From Sharpea porci (GTDB lineage Bacteria > Bacillota_I > Bacilli_A > Erysipelotrichales > Coprobacillaceae), in contig NZ_VUNM01000001.1 in assembly GCF_009695655.1 (NCBI RefSeq), positions 180,664-244,663 of the forward strand: a stretch of DNA of 64,000 nucleotides. The letters run 5' to 3'. The notes beneath the pieces are model-generated. The model ran no database searches. It was not told the origin of the DNA and was given only the letters and a program-made list of their open reading frames with translations. Of the stretch, positions 29,630 to 40,233 are shown piece after piece. The position numbers were made by a program, and so were the translations under genes. Within the stretch, counting starts at the first letter, position 1. Each line of letters opens with the position of its first letter.

Positions 29630-30745
29630 TCACCTAAACAACGTGTCTCTTAACTTCAATGCTTCATTTTTCCAATTAAATAGTTGTGCTTGTTCTACCC
29701 CAACCTTTTTCGTCAGCTCCACCTTTTCCTTTGGAAGATTCATGACGGTTACAATTTGTTTCTTCAAATCTTTCAAATTTCGATTTTCAAAGTAATAAGG
29801 CGCATCACCTAAAACCTCCGGTAGTGAAGCTGCATCAGAGGAAATTACCGGAATTCCCATAGACATTGCTTCGATTGGAGGTACTCCAAATCCCTCATAT
29901 ACTGAAGGAAATACGAAGACCTGTGCATTCCTATACACATACGGCAATAAGTCTTCAACCACAAACCCAGTGAAATGAATTCGATCAACAATTTCTTTAT
30001 CCAGATTTGAAAGCAAATCATCCATCAACCAGCCTTTTCTTCCAGCTAGAACTAGGTTTGTATTAATTATCTTTTCTTTAGTAAGTTCACTAAATGCCTC
30101 TACCAAAAGTTTCATATTCTTTCTCGGCTCTAAAGTCGAGAGACAGAGAATATACCCCTTTGGAAGTCTGTAGGCCTCTTTTGCCTTCATATCTTGTTCT
30201 CTATTATAGGAAAAGTTCGCAAAGCAATCAGATAAACCATCATAAATAACTGCAATCTCGTCTGGATTTTTTTTCAAAATCTTTGAAATTCTGTCTTTAG
30301 AGAATTGTGATACTGTAACGACTTTCTTGTGCCCAAACGCCACTTTTCTGTACATGAGTTTAAAATAGAGAGTCATGTACCTCTTATTTTTACTTGGACA
30401 ATCCCAACACCCAACATCGTGAATTGCACTTATTGCATTTCTGTTAAAAAAGAAAAATGGTGCTGGAAAAGCCGGAAAAAAATAGTAATCAGCTTTTACA
30501 GTTGCTAGTTTTAATGGCAACTGCAACTGATTAAAAATCAGTTTGTTCTTTCCTCTAACAATAATTCTTTTTACATTATTCCGCTCTTCAGAAAAATCTT
30601 TATGCACCTCATTTTTGAAAACGAGTATATATTCAATATCACTTCTGCTCTGATTCGAAATTAATTCTTTTGTAATACTAAGTGCAAATCGCTCAATTCC
30701 AGAAAAGTTATCTGCAAGAGAAGTCAAATCTATTAATACTTTCAT
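29630..30745 (-). CDS. GT4 family glycosyltransferase
   Basis: The 371-residue GT-B enzyme starts [28 protein letters not shown], has [19 protein letters not shown] at the start of the donor half and [21 protein letters not shown] as its EX7E region. It shares the N-terminal SGIERF style of rhamnosyl/mannosyl transferases. Spacing to both neighbours is under 20 bp. It appears complete, unlike the genes on either side. Confidence 0.9.
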   Translation of the reverse strand: MKVLIDLTSLADNFSGIERFALSITKELISNQSRSDIEYILVFKNEVHKDFSEERNNVKRIIVRGKNKLIFNQLQLPLKLATVKADYYFFPAFPAPFFFFNRNAISAIHDVGCWDCPSKNKRYMTLYFKLMYRKVAFGHKKVVTVSQFSKDRISKILKKNPDEIAVIYDGLSDCFANFSYNREQDMKAKEAYRLPKGYILCLSTLEPRKNMKLLVEAFSELTKEKIINTNLVLAGRKGWLMDDLLSNLDKEIVDRIHFTGFVVEDLLPYVYRNAQVFVFPSVYEGFGVPPIEAMSMGIPVISSDAASLPEVLGDAPYYFENRNLKDLKKQIVTVMNLPKEKVELTKKVGVEQAQLFNWKNEALKLRDTLFR

Positions 30746-30758
30746 CTCTGCCCCTTTC

Positions 30759-31852
30759 TCAGCTGATTTTAAATCCCATTTTACAAAACAGGATAAGCAT
30801 CAATTCTGTAATAGCAATCCAGTTTATTTTTAATAAAAACACCGGAATTGCCTTAATGCTTTTTGATTCAATAATATCTTTTATTTTTAAGCGGTTCCAT
30901 TGATTTTCAACTAATGAATTCAAATGGTAACTTTTTAAAGCCTTACATTTACCAGCAAATGATAATTTTTTATCCTTCGCTAGAGCATAGCCAATTTGAA
31001 CGGAGGAAAGTATGTATTCCCCACCCCACAATTCATATGCATCAATACCCTTCTGTTTCAGCTCATCGCACAACTCATTCTTTGCCTGAATAAGTTGCAA
31101 CTTTCCTGAAATCATTCGATTAACATCAAGATTATATGTTTCTATCGCAGACCCGTCATTGTTGTGAAGATAATACAGTGACTCATCTATCATGTAAATC
31201 ACATCAGCTACTGCCAGATATTTGTTAGTAAAAATCGTATCTTCACCAACACGCAAATCTTTTCGGAAAAAGATATTCTCCTTTCTGATTATCTTAAGTG
31301 AATACATCATGCGCCACGGACCATTTAATTCCTTTCCTTGACGCATTCCTCGCTTACCTGAAAGATATTCTTTTAAGTCTGCTATCGATGTTCCAAAGGA
31401 GTTAGGTAGTACCTGCTACAAAATTTCCGTTTTATTATATTGACATTAAAATAGGAAAACTGATGTTCAGCTATGTTTCCATTTCTACGAACTGATGCAT
31501 AGTTATAGCAAACAGTGTCGGTATCAGATTTTACTTTTGCTACACATTTTCAACGATTTGTGTATTAAAAGTATCATCACAATCGAAAAAGAAACAGAAA
31601 GTCACTTTTGCTTTTTTTAATGCATCATTTCTTGCACTGCTGACACCCTCATTCACCTTTTTATCTATGAATTCTATTCGGCTATCTTTCTCAGCATATT
31701 TTTTTTACTATTTCTGATGTTTTATCTTTACTTCCGTCGTTAACAACAATTATCTGTAAATTTTTGTACCCAATCGCATTTACCTGCTCAGAATAGCGCA
31801 TCAAGTACTTTTCACCATTATAAATGGGAGTAATTATCGTTACTAAATACAT
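30759..31852 (-). pseudogene. GT2 family glycosyltransferase, several frameshifts
   Basis: Read right to left the frame starts MYLVTIITPIYNGEKYLMRYSEQ and has VVNDGSKDKTSEIV, then breaks at a run of eight A before TATGCTGAG. It resumes as VNEGVSSARNDALKK and FCFFFDCDDTF (the DXD site), breaks again near GAAAATGTG, then a third time before SIADLKEYLSGKRGM. Only the last 195 residues (30759-31346), with GEDTIFTNKYL and a membrane helix at the end, are open. The number of lesions shows long-standing decay. Confidence 0.82.
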
Positions 31853-31860
31853 ATATTCAC

Positions 31861-32601
31861 CTATTTTCTATACTTAATCGCTAGTCCGAGAATCTTTCGA
31901 TCATCTACCAAGTAGCGTTTTGCCATTCTCTTTGGATCTTGTGTAATTCTAAAAAGCCACTCTAATCCATGATTTGACATCCATCGTGGAGCTCTCTTAA
32001 TATTTCCTGCTTCAAAGTCAAAACTAGCTCCCAATCCAAGAGAAATCGGTACTCCAAGTTCTTTACAATGGTGGTACATAAACTTTTCCTGTTTCGGGCA
32101 ACCTAATCCCACAATCAAAATATGCGGAGCGGCCTCTTTTATCATGGATTTAATTTTATTCATCTCATCCTGATTTTTTTCAAAACCAAATGGAGGAGAG
32201 TATGTACCGACAACCTTTAATCCTTTAAATTTATTTGCAAGGTTTTCTGCTGCTTTTGCAGCTACCCCTTCAGCCGCACCTAAAAAGAACATCTTATATC
32301 TCTTTTTCGCAGCCATATCACACAAGAGTGGGAACAAATCCGATCCTGAAATTTTCTCTTTAATTGGTGTTCCATACCATTTAGCAATCCACAATAGTGG
32401 TTTACCATCCGTTAGAACCAATGACGCATTTTCATAAACCGCCTGTAATTCTTTACTTGTTTCAAGCTGTACAATATGATCCACATTGGGAGTTACCACA
32501 TATGCACTTTTATCCTCTTTAATCAGTCGATCAATAGCCTGCAATGTTTCCTGCATTGTCAGATTATCAATCTCTGTATTCATAAATTTCATTCTTGTCA
32601 T
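31861..32601 (-). CDS. WecG/TagA/CpsF family (GT26) glycosyltransferase
   Basis: The 246-residue enzyme has MNTEIDNLTMQETLQAID at the N-terminus, ADGKPLL-type VLTDGKPLLWIAKWYG, SGSDLFP, LGCPKQEKFM and GLGASFDFEAGNIKRAPRWM, all GT26 hallmarks. Family members add N-acetylmannosamine or its uronate, or a related sugar, to a lipid-linked acceptor as the second step of wall-polymer or capsule synthesis. Its ATG overlaps the last codon of the decayed manA (ATGA), so it was translationally coupled to it. It follows the initiating transferase group in the operon. Confidence 0.92.
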   Translation of the reverse strand: MTRMKFMNTEIDNLTMQETLQAIDRLIKEDKSAYVVTPNVDHIVQLETSKELQAVYENASLVLTDGKPLLWIAKWYGTPIKEKISGSDLFPLLCDMAAKKRYKMFFLGAAEGVAAKAAENLANKFKGLKVVGTYSPPFGFEKNQDEMNKIKSMIKEAAPHILIVGLGCPKQEKFMYHHCKELGVPISLGLGASFDFEAGNIKRAPRWMSNHGLEWLFRITQDPKRMAKRYLVDDRKILGLAIKYRK

Positions 32602-33590
32602 TTTTCCACCCTCACTACAAGCTTGTTAACACTTACCTTAAGCAGTTCAGTATCCCTAATAACTAAATTTTGCTTCAATCTATCAGGCAAAAAAGTGTTT
32701 CTCCTTCGCTGAATCGCAGTGGCTTCTGCTCCACATCCATCATCTACACTTCACCATATCCATCAAGGCTCATTAACACCTGAAAAAAAGCATCATTAAC
32801 AAAGAATGCAAAACCTTTCCTTATTTGTATTCTTGTTATTTCAAAATATTTGCAAAGCCAGAGCAATTCACGAGAAAGCCTAAATAGTACTTCAACATCC
32901 TCGTTTTCTAACTCACATCCGATGCAACCTTCATTTTCATAACTTTCACTGCTCTATCAAAATGCAGTTCACGTTTTTTAACGATCTTATCCACCCGGTC
33001 ATAGTCGTAGACACGATAAGTCACATTAGAACTTTCCTGAATTTCAGCTACCAAGATGTCCTTCCCAATTCCGTGTACTGTACTAGCCGAAGCCAAATAA
33101 GTATAACCCTTGTGGACTGAAATCTTTTGCAGATGCTTATCCAGTATTCCATTTTCAAATGCTTTACGAATAATTTCTTCCGTCACCTCATGCTGGAAAC
33201 CATAAATCAGACTGGCTCCTTCATTAGCGTTGATGACATACAACATCTCGTTCTTACCATTGTCACCTTCGTGTTCTCTCGCATACTCATTAGAAGGATG
33301 AACTTGTACTGAGAGATCTTACTTGGCATCGATGAATTTCACCAGCACAGATAACTCATCGTTTCTACTTTTGTACCAAGATATCCCGGTTGACCTTACA
33401 GCACTTCAGCCATTTTTTTCTTTTTATGTACCATTTGTCACATAACTTGGTCCGTCCGGATTAACCGAACACTCCCAAATTTCTGCTAATGATGTTAGAT
33501 TAATCTTTTTACCATATTCTTTCCCGAAGTCGATTACCACCTCATAAAAATTCTTTACCCGTCGGAATCATTTTCATAATTCCATTACAC
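32598..33590 (-). pseudogene. mannose-6-phosphate isomerase (ManA-like), heavily decayed
   Basis: Pieces in different frames line up with class I ManA. IWECSVNPDGPSYVTNGT lies near 33480; FIDAK and DLSVQVHPSNEYARE, the Zn-site region, follow; then comes an open frame (32908-33246) from MLYVINANEGASLIYGF to VAEIQESSNVTYRVYDYDRVD and LHFDRAVKVMKMK. A C-terminal FLPDR piece ends at 32598. Stops and shifts lie between them. ManA makes mannose-6-phosphate from fructose-6-phosphate, so it would have fed the mutase and ManC next to it. Its loss means mannose-6-P must come from elsewhere. Confidence 0.75.
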
Positions 33591-34907
33591 TGTCTTATGT
33601 TTCATCGGAAATTTAATCTTATCTGCAACGCTGATTTCTTCACCAAGCTGAACTTCAATCATATCCAGTGCCGTAATAGCTTTGACTGTGTGCTTACAAC
33701 CTGGTGCGATGGTGATTACATCACCAATGCACAATACCTGTTCAATGCCATCAACGATTGCCTTACCCTTACCGGAAACGACCGTCCATACTTCCTCACG
33801 GCAGTTATGCATGTGATACGTCATGTGTTCGCCAGCCCTCATAGAAACCTTGACCGTCATAGATCCCGGCTGTACATCAATAACTGTATAAGTACCCCAA
33901 GACTTTTCAGCATACATTGCCTCTGTCTCAATTTTTTCCACATAAGGCTTCATGTAACCGCTACGTTCTTTATCAGCGATTAAGATACCATCACCACTGG
34001 CAGCGACAATCATATCCTTGCATCCCATACAGAGAATCGGGATATTCAGTTCGTTCACAGCATTGGTGTTCTCGCAGTATTCGTCCAAGATAACTTTACC
34101 CTTAGTCTTATCTGCCATGACTTCAGCCATCATATTCCAGGTACCAACATCCTTCCAGTCACCGCTGTAACGCAAAACCTGAATACTAGGTTCCTCCTCA
34201 ACTACCGCATAGTCGAAACTAATCTTGGTTAGACTATCATATTTATTAAACAGATCGTGATAATCCTCGAAGTCAATCATGCTGTGCGCTTTATCCAACA
34301 GATAACCCAGTTTGAACGCAAAGATACCAGCATTCCACAGTGCACTCTGAGCCAAATACTTCTTGGCAGTATCAACATCCGGCTTTTCCTTGAACTCCCT
34401 CACCTTGCTGACATTTTCGCCGCTTTCGGGGATAATATAGCCGTACTTCTCACTGGGATAAGTCGGTTCAATGCCCATCAAAGTAAGATTTGCTCTACCC
34501 TGTTCCGCAAGCTCCTGCAAAGTCTTGACAGCTTCGTAATAGGTATTATCCACATACGGATCCACAGGACAAACAACTACTGCTTCATCCTCAGCAACGC
34601 CTAGCTCATCGTGCAAGTATGCTGTAGCCAGTGCGATGGCTGGAAATGTGTCGCGACGGCAAGGCTCTACACAAATAGACGCCTTCTCACCTAGCTGGTT
34701 CTTGATGGCACTTGCCTGTGATTTACTTGTAGCAATAGTGATCTTTGCGCCAACATCTACCGCAGTAATCTGGCGATAGACACGCTGCACCATAGACTCA
34801 TACTCGTCATCATTTTTAAACAACTTGATAAACTGCTTGCTGCGAACATCATTAGAAAGAGGCCAAAGACGTTTACCTGAACCACCAGAAAGTAAAATAA
34901 TATTCAT
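33585..34907 (-). CDS. manC: mannose-1-phosphate guanylyltransferase
   Basis: The 440-residue enzyme makes GDP-mannose from mannose-1-P and GTP. It has the nucleotidyltransferase signature LSGGSGKRLWPLS at the N-terminus, EPCRRDTFPAIALATAY, VCPVDPYV, FKEKP and a C-terminal cupin part with HMHNCREEVWTVVSGKG. It lies between the mutase and the manA remnant. Third codon positions are clearly richer in G and C than in the glycosyltransferase genes, as in the two genes upstream, which suggests that the three came together from another genome. A diverged second copy is at 49883-51196. Confidence 0.94.
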   Translation of the reverse strand: MNIILLSGGSGKRLWPLSNDVRSKQFIKLFKNDDEYESMVQRVYRQITAVDVGAKITIATSKSQASAIKNQLGEKASICVEPCRRDTFPAIALATAYLHDELGVAEDEAVVVCPVDPYVDNTYYEAVKTLQELAEQGRANLTLMGIEPTYPSEKYGYIIPESGENVSKVREFKEKPDVDTAKKYLAQSALWNAGIFAFKLGYLLDKAHSMIDFEDYHDLFNKYDSLTKISFDYAVVEEEPSIQVLRYSGDWKDVGTWNMMAEVMADKTKGKVILDEYCENTNAVNELNIPILCMGCKDMIVAASGDGILIADKERSGYMKPYVEKIETEAMYAEKSWGTYTVIDVQPGSMTVKVSMRAGEHMTYHMHNCREEVWTVVSGKGKAIVDGIEQVLCIGDVITIAPGCKHTVKAITALDMIEVQLGEEISVADKIKFPMKHKTV

Positions 34908-34942
34908 TTGTATTTCTCCTCATATAACCTTCTATATTTTCT

Positions 34943-36616
34943 TTACATCAAGTATTCTTCAGCACTCTTGCGTATCTCAGCTTCCACCTTCTCAGCAGCT
35001 TTTTTGTTCTCTGCGCTGACAGAAATATAAGTCTTGAGTTTCGGCTCTGTACCGGAAGGGCGCACCACGATGGAGCTGTTATCTTCCAGCAAGAATTTCA
35101 GCACATCTGACTTCGGCAAACCATCCAGACCAGGTGCATAATCCAGCAGTTTTACGACTTTCTTTCCGCCAAACTCTTTGATGTCAGCACGGAATGCCTG
35201 CATGATGTTCTGCATCTTTGCAAAGCCCGCACTACCGTCAAATTCATAGCTGTGGAGGGTATTCAAGCAGTAGCCATAAGTTTTATACAGCTCATCCAGC
35301 TTATCTAGTAGGCTGATACCCTTGGTAGCGTAGTAGCTGAACATCTCACAAATCATGTAAGCGCCGTCCACACCGTCTTTATCACGGACATACGAGCCAG
35401 TCAAATAACCATAGCTTTCCTCAAAGCCGAACACATAGCTGTCTACCTTGTCCTGCTTTTCCAACTTGCCAATCTGCTCACCGATAAACTTGAACCCAGT
35501 CAGCACATTGATGGTACGCAGGCCATAATGGTTAGCAATCTGCTCACCCATATCCATGGTGACAATCGTCTTGACCATGACCGGGTCAGCGGGCATCCTG
35601 TCGTGCTTCACACGCTGGCTGCAGATATAATCCAACAACAGCATGCCTGTCTGGTTGCCGGTCAGCAGTTCATACTCCCCTGCTTTATTCTTGACGGCGA
35701 TGCCCACACGGTCGCAGTCAGGGTCAGTTGCCAGCAGCAGGTCAGCATTGCACTTTTTGGCATACTCCATACCCAATGCCATCGCCTCTTTGATTTCCGG
35801 GTTAGGATACGGGCAGGTCGGGAAGTAGCCATCCGGCTGCTCCTGTTCCTTGACCACCGTGATATTGGTGTACCCCATCTCCTTCAGAGTGCGGGTCACG
35901 GGCTTCAGTCCTGTGCCGTTCAGCGGGCTATACACAATGGCTACGTCTTTATTGACCGCTTCACCAAACAGAACAGACTGATTCTTAACCTCATTCACAA
36001 ATGCGGTATAGACTTCATCTGAAATGTACTGGATGCTACCATTAGCACGATCAGTTTCAAAATTGCTATGCTTTACATCAGCAAAAATATCTAACTTTTC
36101 AATTTCCGCAAGGATTTCGGCAGCAGCTTCCGTCGTAATTTGGCAACCGTCAGCACCGTAGACCTTGTAGCCGTTATACTTGCTGGGATTATGGGAAGCC
36201 GTCACCATGACACCTGCAGACGTGTGCAGATAGCGGGTTGCAAAAGACACGGTAGGAACAGGCATTAGAACAGGCCAAATGTTGACCTTGACACCGTTGG
36301 CTACGAACACATCCGCTGCCACCTTTGCAAATACATCACTCTTGATGCGGCTATCATAACCAATGGCCACAGACGGCTCTTCAAAGTTCTTTTTCAAATA
36401 ATTGGCCAGACCCTGAGAAGCCTTTGCCACGGTGTAGACATTCATTCGGTTCGTGCCTGCACCAATCACACCGCGCAGGCCACCGGTTCCAAAGGCAAGA
36501 TCACGGTAGAAAGCGTCCTCAATTTTTGCATCATCCAACATTTTCAGTTCAGCCGCAACATCTGCATCTGCTGTTGCATTTTCCAACCAACGATTATATT
36601 CTTTTTTAATGTCCAT
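34943..36616 (-). CDS. alpha-phosphohexomutase (phosphoglucomutase/phosphomannomutase, PgcA-like)
   Basis: The 557-residue enzyme interconverts hexose-6-P and hexose-1-P. The phosphoserine loop is VTASHNPSKYNGYKVYG, the Mg site DPDCDRVGIAV, the sugar loop GFEESYGYL and the phosphate site RPSGTEPKLK, all intact and in order. Size and order match the PgcA type, which often acts on both glucose and mannose phosphates. Located between ugd and manC it can serve both UDP-glucose and GDP-mannose supply. It has GC-rich codon use like its neighbours; a low-GC paralogue is at 48178-49869. Confidence 0.93.
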   Translation of the reverse strand: MDIKKEYNRWLENATADADVAAELKMLDDAKIEDAFYRDLAFGTGGLRGVIGAGTNRMNVYTVAKASQGLANYLKKNFEEPSVAIGYDSRIKSDVFAKVAADVFVANGVKVNIWPVLMPVPTVSFATRYLHTSAGVMVTASHNPSKYNGYKVYGADGCQITTEAAAEILAEIEKLDIFADVKHSNFETDRANGSIQYISDEVYTAFVNEVKNQSVLFGEAVNKDVAIVYSPLNGTGLKPVTRTLKEMGYTNITVVKEQEQPDGYFPTCPYPNPEIKEAMALGMEYAKKCNADLLLATDPDCDRVGIAVKNKAGEYELLTGNQTGMLLLDYICSQRVKHDRMPADPVMVKTIVTMDMGEQIANHYGLRTINVLTGFKFIGEQIGKLEKQDKVDSYVFGFEESYGYLTGSYVRDKDGVDGAYMICEMFSYYATKGISLLDKLDELYKTYGYCLNTLHSYEFDGSAGFAKMQNIMQAFRADIKEFGGKKVVKLLDYAPGLDGLPKSDVLKFLLEDNSSIVVRPSGTEPKLKTYISVSAENKKAAEKVEAEIRKSAEEYLM

Positions 36617-36637
36617 CTTCTACTTCCTTTCTATCTC

Positions 36638-37885
36638 TTAATCTCTCTGGAAAATATCTCTGGTGTAAACTTTCTCTTTCACATCATCAAGATCTTTACT
36701 ATACCGATTTGCAATAATTGCATTGCTCATTTTCTTGAACTTAGCTAGATCATTAACCACTACTGATCCAAAGAAAGTATCACCATTTTTCAAAGTCGGC
36801 TCATAAATCACAACCGTAGCACCCTTTGCCTTGATACGCTTCATGACACCCTGGATGGAGCTCTGACGAAAGTTATCGCTGTTGCTCTTCATGGTCAAAC
36901 GATACACACCAATAGTAACTGCCTTTTCCTTGTCCTCATCAAACTCATTTTCTGCATCGTAGGCGTAGTAGCCTGCCAGCTTTAAAACGCGGTCAGCAAT
37001 GAAGTCTTTTCTTGTTCTGTTACTCTCAACAATAGCTTCAATTAAATTCTCCGGTACATCGGCATAATTTGCTAGCAGCTGTTTAGTGTCCTTAGGGAGG
37101 CAATACCCGCCATATCCAAAGCTGGGATTGTTGTAGTGGCTACCAATACGAGGATCAAGGCAAACACCGTTAATAATCTGCTCAGTATTCAGTCCTTTAC
37201 TCTCAGCATAGGTATCGAGTTCATTGAAGTAAGCCACACGCAATGCCAGATATGTATTAGCAAACAGTTTAACTGCTTCTGCCTCGGTGAAGCCCATAAA
37301 CAGTGTGTCGATGTTTTCCTTAATCGCACCTTCCTGCAACAGGCCAGCAAACTCATGAGCGGCCTCCACCAAATGCTCATCATTGAGATCAGTACCAACG
37401 ATGATACGCGAAGGATACAGATTATCATAAAGTGCCTTGGATTCACGCAGGAACTCCGGACTGAAGATAATGTTCTTACTATTGAATTTCTCACGCACAG
37501 ATGCCGTGTAACCCACAGGGATGGTGGACTTGATAACCATAATGGCATCCGGGTTATATTCCATAACCAGTTTGATCACAGCTTCGACTGCAGATGTGTC
37601 AAAGTGCTGGGTGTGGCTATCATAGTTCGTAGGGGCCGCTATCACAACAAAGTCCGCATCAGAGTATGCAGCCTTTGCATCCAGCGTTGCAGTCAGATTC
37701 AATTCTTTCTCTGTAAGATATTTCTCTATATAATCATCCTGGATAGGAGACTTGTGATTGTTAATCAGTTCAACCTTCTCCGGTACAATATCAACTGCAG
37801 TTACCTGATGATGCTGACTCAGCAAAGTTGCAATCGACAGACCAACGTAACCAGTGCCAGCAACAGCGATTTTGTAATTTTTCAT
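36638..37885 (-). CDS. ugd: UDP-glucose/nucleotide-sugar 6-dehydrogenase
   Basis: The 415-residue NAD-dependent enzyme oxidises a UDP-hexose to the uronic acid. [22 protein letters not shown] is the Rossmann start. The catalytic Cys is in [15 protein letters not shown], and [11 protein letters not shown] and [11 protein letters not shown] are family motifs. I placed the start at 37885, not at the longer upstream codon, because GGAGGA lies nine bases before this ATG and homology begins here. It shares the GC-rich codon style of the mutase and manC genes. It is the second biosynthetic gene of the operon after the initiating transferase. Confidence 0.94.
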   Translation of the reverse strand: MKNYKIAVAGTGYVGLSIATLLSQHHQVTAVDIVPEKVELINNHKSPIQDDYIEKYLTEKELNLTATLDAKAAYSDADFVVIAAPTNYDSHTQHFDTSAVEAVIKLVMEYNPDAIMVIKSTIPVGYTASVREKFNSKNIIFSPEFLRESKALYDNLYPSRIIVGTDLNDEHLVEAAHEFAGLLQEGAIKENIDTLFMGFTEAEAVKLFANTYLALRVAYFNELDTYAESKGLNTEQIINGVCLDPRIGSHYNNPSFGYGGYCLPKDTKQLLANYADVPENLIEAIVESNRTRKDFIADRVLKLAGYYAYDAENEFDEDKEKAVTIGVYRLTMKSNSDNFRQSSIQGVMKRIKAKGATVVIYEPTLKNGDTFFGSVVVNDLAKFKKMSNAIIANRYSKDLDDVKEKVYTRDIFQRD

Positions 37886-38009
37886 AATATTTACTCCTCC
37901 GGTCTTCTTCGGACCTAAATTCCTCAAAAAGGTGCTTTTATCTATGTACACATCCCAAGGATGGTATTTTTTGTTAATCGTATTCTTTTCCCCCCTCAAT
38001 TTACCTCTT

Positions 38010-39491
38010 CTAACTAGCACCCTCATGTGCTAATACTGATGTAAATGTCTTTACAATAATATGTAAATCTTCTGATATAGTCCAGTTATCAATATATTCA
38101 CTATCTAGCTTTACAACTTCCTCAAAGTCAGTGATATTTGATCTACCTGATACTTGCCATAATCCTGTAATACCCGGTCTTATAGCCATTCTTTTTCTAT
38201 GATGAGGTGAATATTTATTCCACTCATCAATAGTAGGTGGTCTTGTACCCACTAATGACATATCTCCCTTAAGGACATTAAAGAACTGAGGGAATTCATC
38301 TAGTGATGTCTTTCTAATGAAGTTCCCAATGCCTTTTGGATTACCATTTTTATCTTTCTTTTCTGAACCAATAATACGTGGATCATCTTCCATTTTAAAC
38401 ATCATGCCATCAGTAATCTTATTCTGTTTCATTAGCTCTTTCTTACGTTCTTCAGCATCCATATACATACTTCTGAACTTATACATAGTAAATAATTTAC
38501 CATTCTTACCAACTCTCTTTTGTGAGAAGATGATTGGTCCTGGTGATTTTATGTATATCATTGGCCCAATAATAAGAATAAGTATGCCTGTAGCTATACA
38601 ACCTACAATACCACCAACAATATCAATAGCTCTCTTTATAATCTTCTGTCCGATTGGAATAGTTCTATATGTATTTGATGATACGATATAATTACCTAAC
38701 TTCTGAATATATTCATTATGGTGTGTATCGACTCTACTAATGATAGTATGTGTTGTTATTCCCATCACATCAAATAGATCTCTTAAATGAATACTCTTAT
38801 TACGATCATGAATAGCGACCAATGCTGAATCTACCCAGTTATGTGAAGCATATTTAATCATATCATCTTCATTACCAAGAACCTTGACTCCACTCACTTC
38901 TTGAATACTTCCATCATAGTCACTCAAGAATATAGCTGAAACAAAGTAACCTACATATTTTTTAGTAACCAAGTTCCTCATGACACGTTTTACATTAGAA
39001 GATGATGTATAAACAATCATAGCTCTTCTTGCACCATAATGCTTTATTTTCTTTCTTAAATATGTTTTTTGTATTTGTCTTGCGAAATACTCTAAGATGA
39101 AATATATACTCCAAGTCATTAATACAACTGATCTTGAAGAGTCATCTCCTAACTGTAAGAAAAAAATTATGACAATGTTCACCATTGCCATTTTAATTGT
39201 ATGTTTGAATGTTTTAATGAATTCTACATATTTAGAATTCTTTAAAACATTCTTATAGGGATCACCAAATGTAATAGAAGCAACTAAACAAACCGTTAGA
39301 AATATAACTTCATTCTTGTATATAGGTAGATTAAAAGCATATCCCAGTCCGCCATAACTACTTGAATAATATCTAATTAAATTTGCGAGTACATGTGAGA
39401 GTTGTAATACAATGAAATCAGCTAAGATAAAATCATAATGTTTTATCCAACTCTTTTTTCTCTTTAATTCCATTTCATCCATGACAGTCAC
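38010..39491 (-). CDS. polyprenyl-phosphate glycosyl-1-phosphate transferase (WbaP/CpsE type)
   Basis: The 493-residue initiating enzyme moves a sugar-1-phosphate onto undecaprenyl phosphate. It has about four N-terminal membrane helices, a central Rossmann-like domain ([20 protein letters not shown]) and a re-entrant helix before the catalytic part ([20 protein letters not shown]). The catalytic part has [55 protein letters not shown] and [12 protein letters not shown]. All conserved residues of the catalytic domain are present. It is the first enzyme gene after loaP; 168 bp of leader sequence with a strong hairpin lies between them. Confidence 0.95.
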   Translation of the reverse strand: MTVMDEMELKRKKSWIKHYDFILADFIVLQLSHVLANLIRYYSSSYGGLGYAFNLPIYKNEVIFLTVCLVASITFGDPYKNVLKNSKYVEFIKTFKHTIKMAMVNIVIIFFLQLGDDSSRSVVLMTWSIYFILEYFARQIQKTYLRKKIKHYGARRAMIVYTSSSNVKRVMRNLVTKKYVGYFVSAIFLSDYDGSIQEVSGVKVLGNEDDMIKYASHNWVDSALVAIHDRNKSIHLRDLFDVMGITTHTIISRVDTHHNEYIQKLGNYIVSSNTYRTIPIGQKIIKRAIDIVGGIVGCIATGILILIIGPMIYIKSPGPIIFSQKRVGKNGKLFTMYKFRSMYMDAEERKKELMKQNKITDGMMFKMEDDPRIIGSEKKDKNGNPKGIGNFIRKTSLDEFPQFFNVLKGDMSLVGTRPPTIDEWNKYSPHHRKRMAIRPGITGLWQVSGRSNITDFEEVVKLDSEYIDNWTISEDLHIIVKTFTSVLAHEGAS

Positions 39492-39557
39492 CTACTTCCA
39501 TAGACGACATAAGAACTACACGCATATCCCAATATCCTCCCTTATCTTCATGCATTT

Positions 39558-39576
39558 GGATAGGCTTCGCCTATCC
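39558..39576 (-). promoter_or_regulatory. perfect hairpin in the loaP-wbaP leader (candidate LoaP target)
   Basis: GGATAGGC and GCCTATCC form an uninterrupted 8-bp stem with a 3-nt loop, 67 nt before the wbaP start. No U tract follows, so it is not an intrinsic terminator. LoaP proteins act on hairpins in operon leaders; that this is the site is an inference from position and stability. Confidence 0.5.
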
Positions 39577-39659
39577 GCTTTAAAAGCAGACATTCAAAGC
39601 CTAACCATGCATTTCTTTTAACGCGACAAAGCGACGATTAAAAGTACAACACTTTTGTC

Positions 39660-40178
39660 TCAATTCTTACTGATAATTTCAAGACCAACTTTGACACTTG
39701 TAATATCCTCAAAACCATCTATATCTAGATAAGCTATACGTTTATGTCTATCAATCTTTTTAATTGATCCTTCATATCCCATAAGAGGACCATCAGTAAT
39801 AATAATATTGTCTCCTTCAATATATCCAGTGGACATGTTAACGACATGTCCTTCTTGATCATATTTATGAAGATACTGTACTTCTTTAGAATATATTGGG
39901 AATATTTCTCCTTTATATTCTCCCAACATCTTTGTAAGATCAGGAATCTTTTTAAGTTCTTGAAACAAATCTTCTACTTGATCTGTTATGACAAATACAT
40001 AACCAGGAAATAACACACGTTTTTCATTATGCCATTTACCTTGATATTTCTTTGCCATCATGACTCTTGGTATGAAGATATCTTTGTAGGTTTGATGATT
40101 CACTTTCTTCTCACACCATTCTACAAACTTATCTTCTTTCCCACTTCTTACCTGTACGGCATACCAATTACTGTACAT
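39660..40178 (-). CDS. loaP: LoaP/NusG-like transcription antiterminator
   Basis: The 172-residue NusG paralogue joins RNA polymerase to carry it through terminators in long biosynthetic operons. The NGN domain is visible as NWYAVQVRSGKEDKF, then FIPRVMMAKKYQGKW and LFPGYVFVIT; the KOW part is DGPLMGYEGSIKKIDRHKRIAYLDI. It is the first gene of the polysaccharide operon, as expected for LoaP and the related UpxY and RfaH-like regulators. A terminator sits directly upstream of its ribosome site and a strong hairpin directly downstream. Housekeeping NusG would not be found inside a cps cluster, so specialised function is likely. Confidence 0.9.
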   Translation of the reverse strand: MYSNWYAVQVRSGKEDKFVEWCEKKVNHQTYKDIFIPRVMMAKKYQGKWHNEKRVLFPGYVFVITDQVEDLFQELKKIPDLTKMLGEYKGEIFPIYSKEVQYLHKYDQEGHVVNMSTGYIEGDNIIITDGPLMGYEGSIKKIDRHKRIAYLDIDGFEDITSVKVGLEIISKN

Positions 40179-40196
40179 CCTATCACATCCTCAAAG

Positions 40197-40233
40197 AAAA
40201 AAAGAAGTACATGTAAGACACACATACTTCTTT
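40197..40233 (-). terminator. intrinsic terminator in the loaP leader
   Basis: AAAGAAGTA and TACTTCTTT form a 9-bp stem with a 15-nt loop, then a TTTTTTT run, ending less than 20 nt before the loaP start codon on the same strand. It would end transcription just before the operon unless RNA polymerase is modified, an attenuator layout. Confidence 0.65.

Noticed and set aside
36638..38026. Longer start for ugd (46 extra residues).
   Set aside because: The extra residues have no family homology and the ATG at 37885 has a GGAGGA site; the extension overlaps the upstream gene.
39558..39576. Calling the perfect leader hairpin an intrinsic terminator.
   Set aside because: No U tract follows on either strand, and the operon continues.
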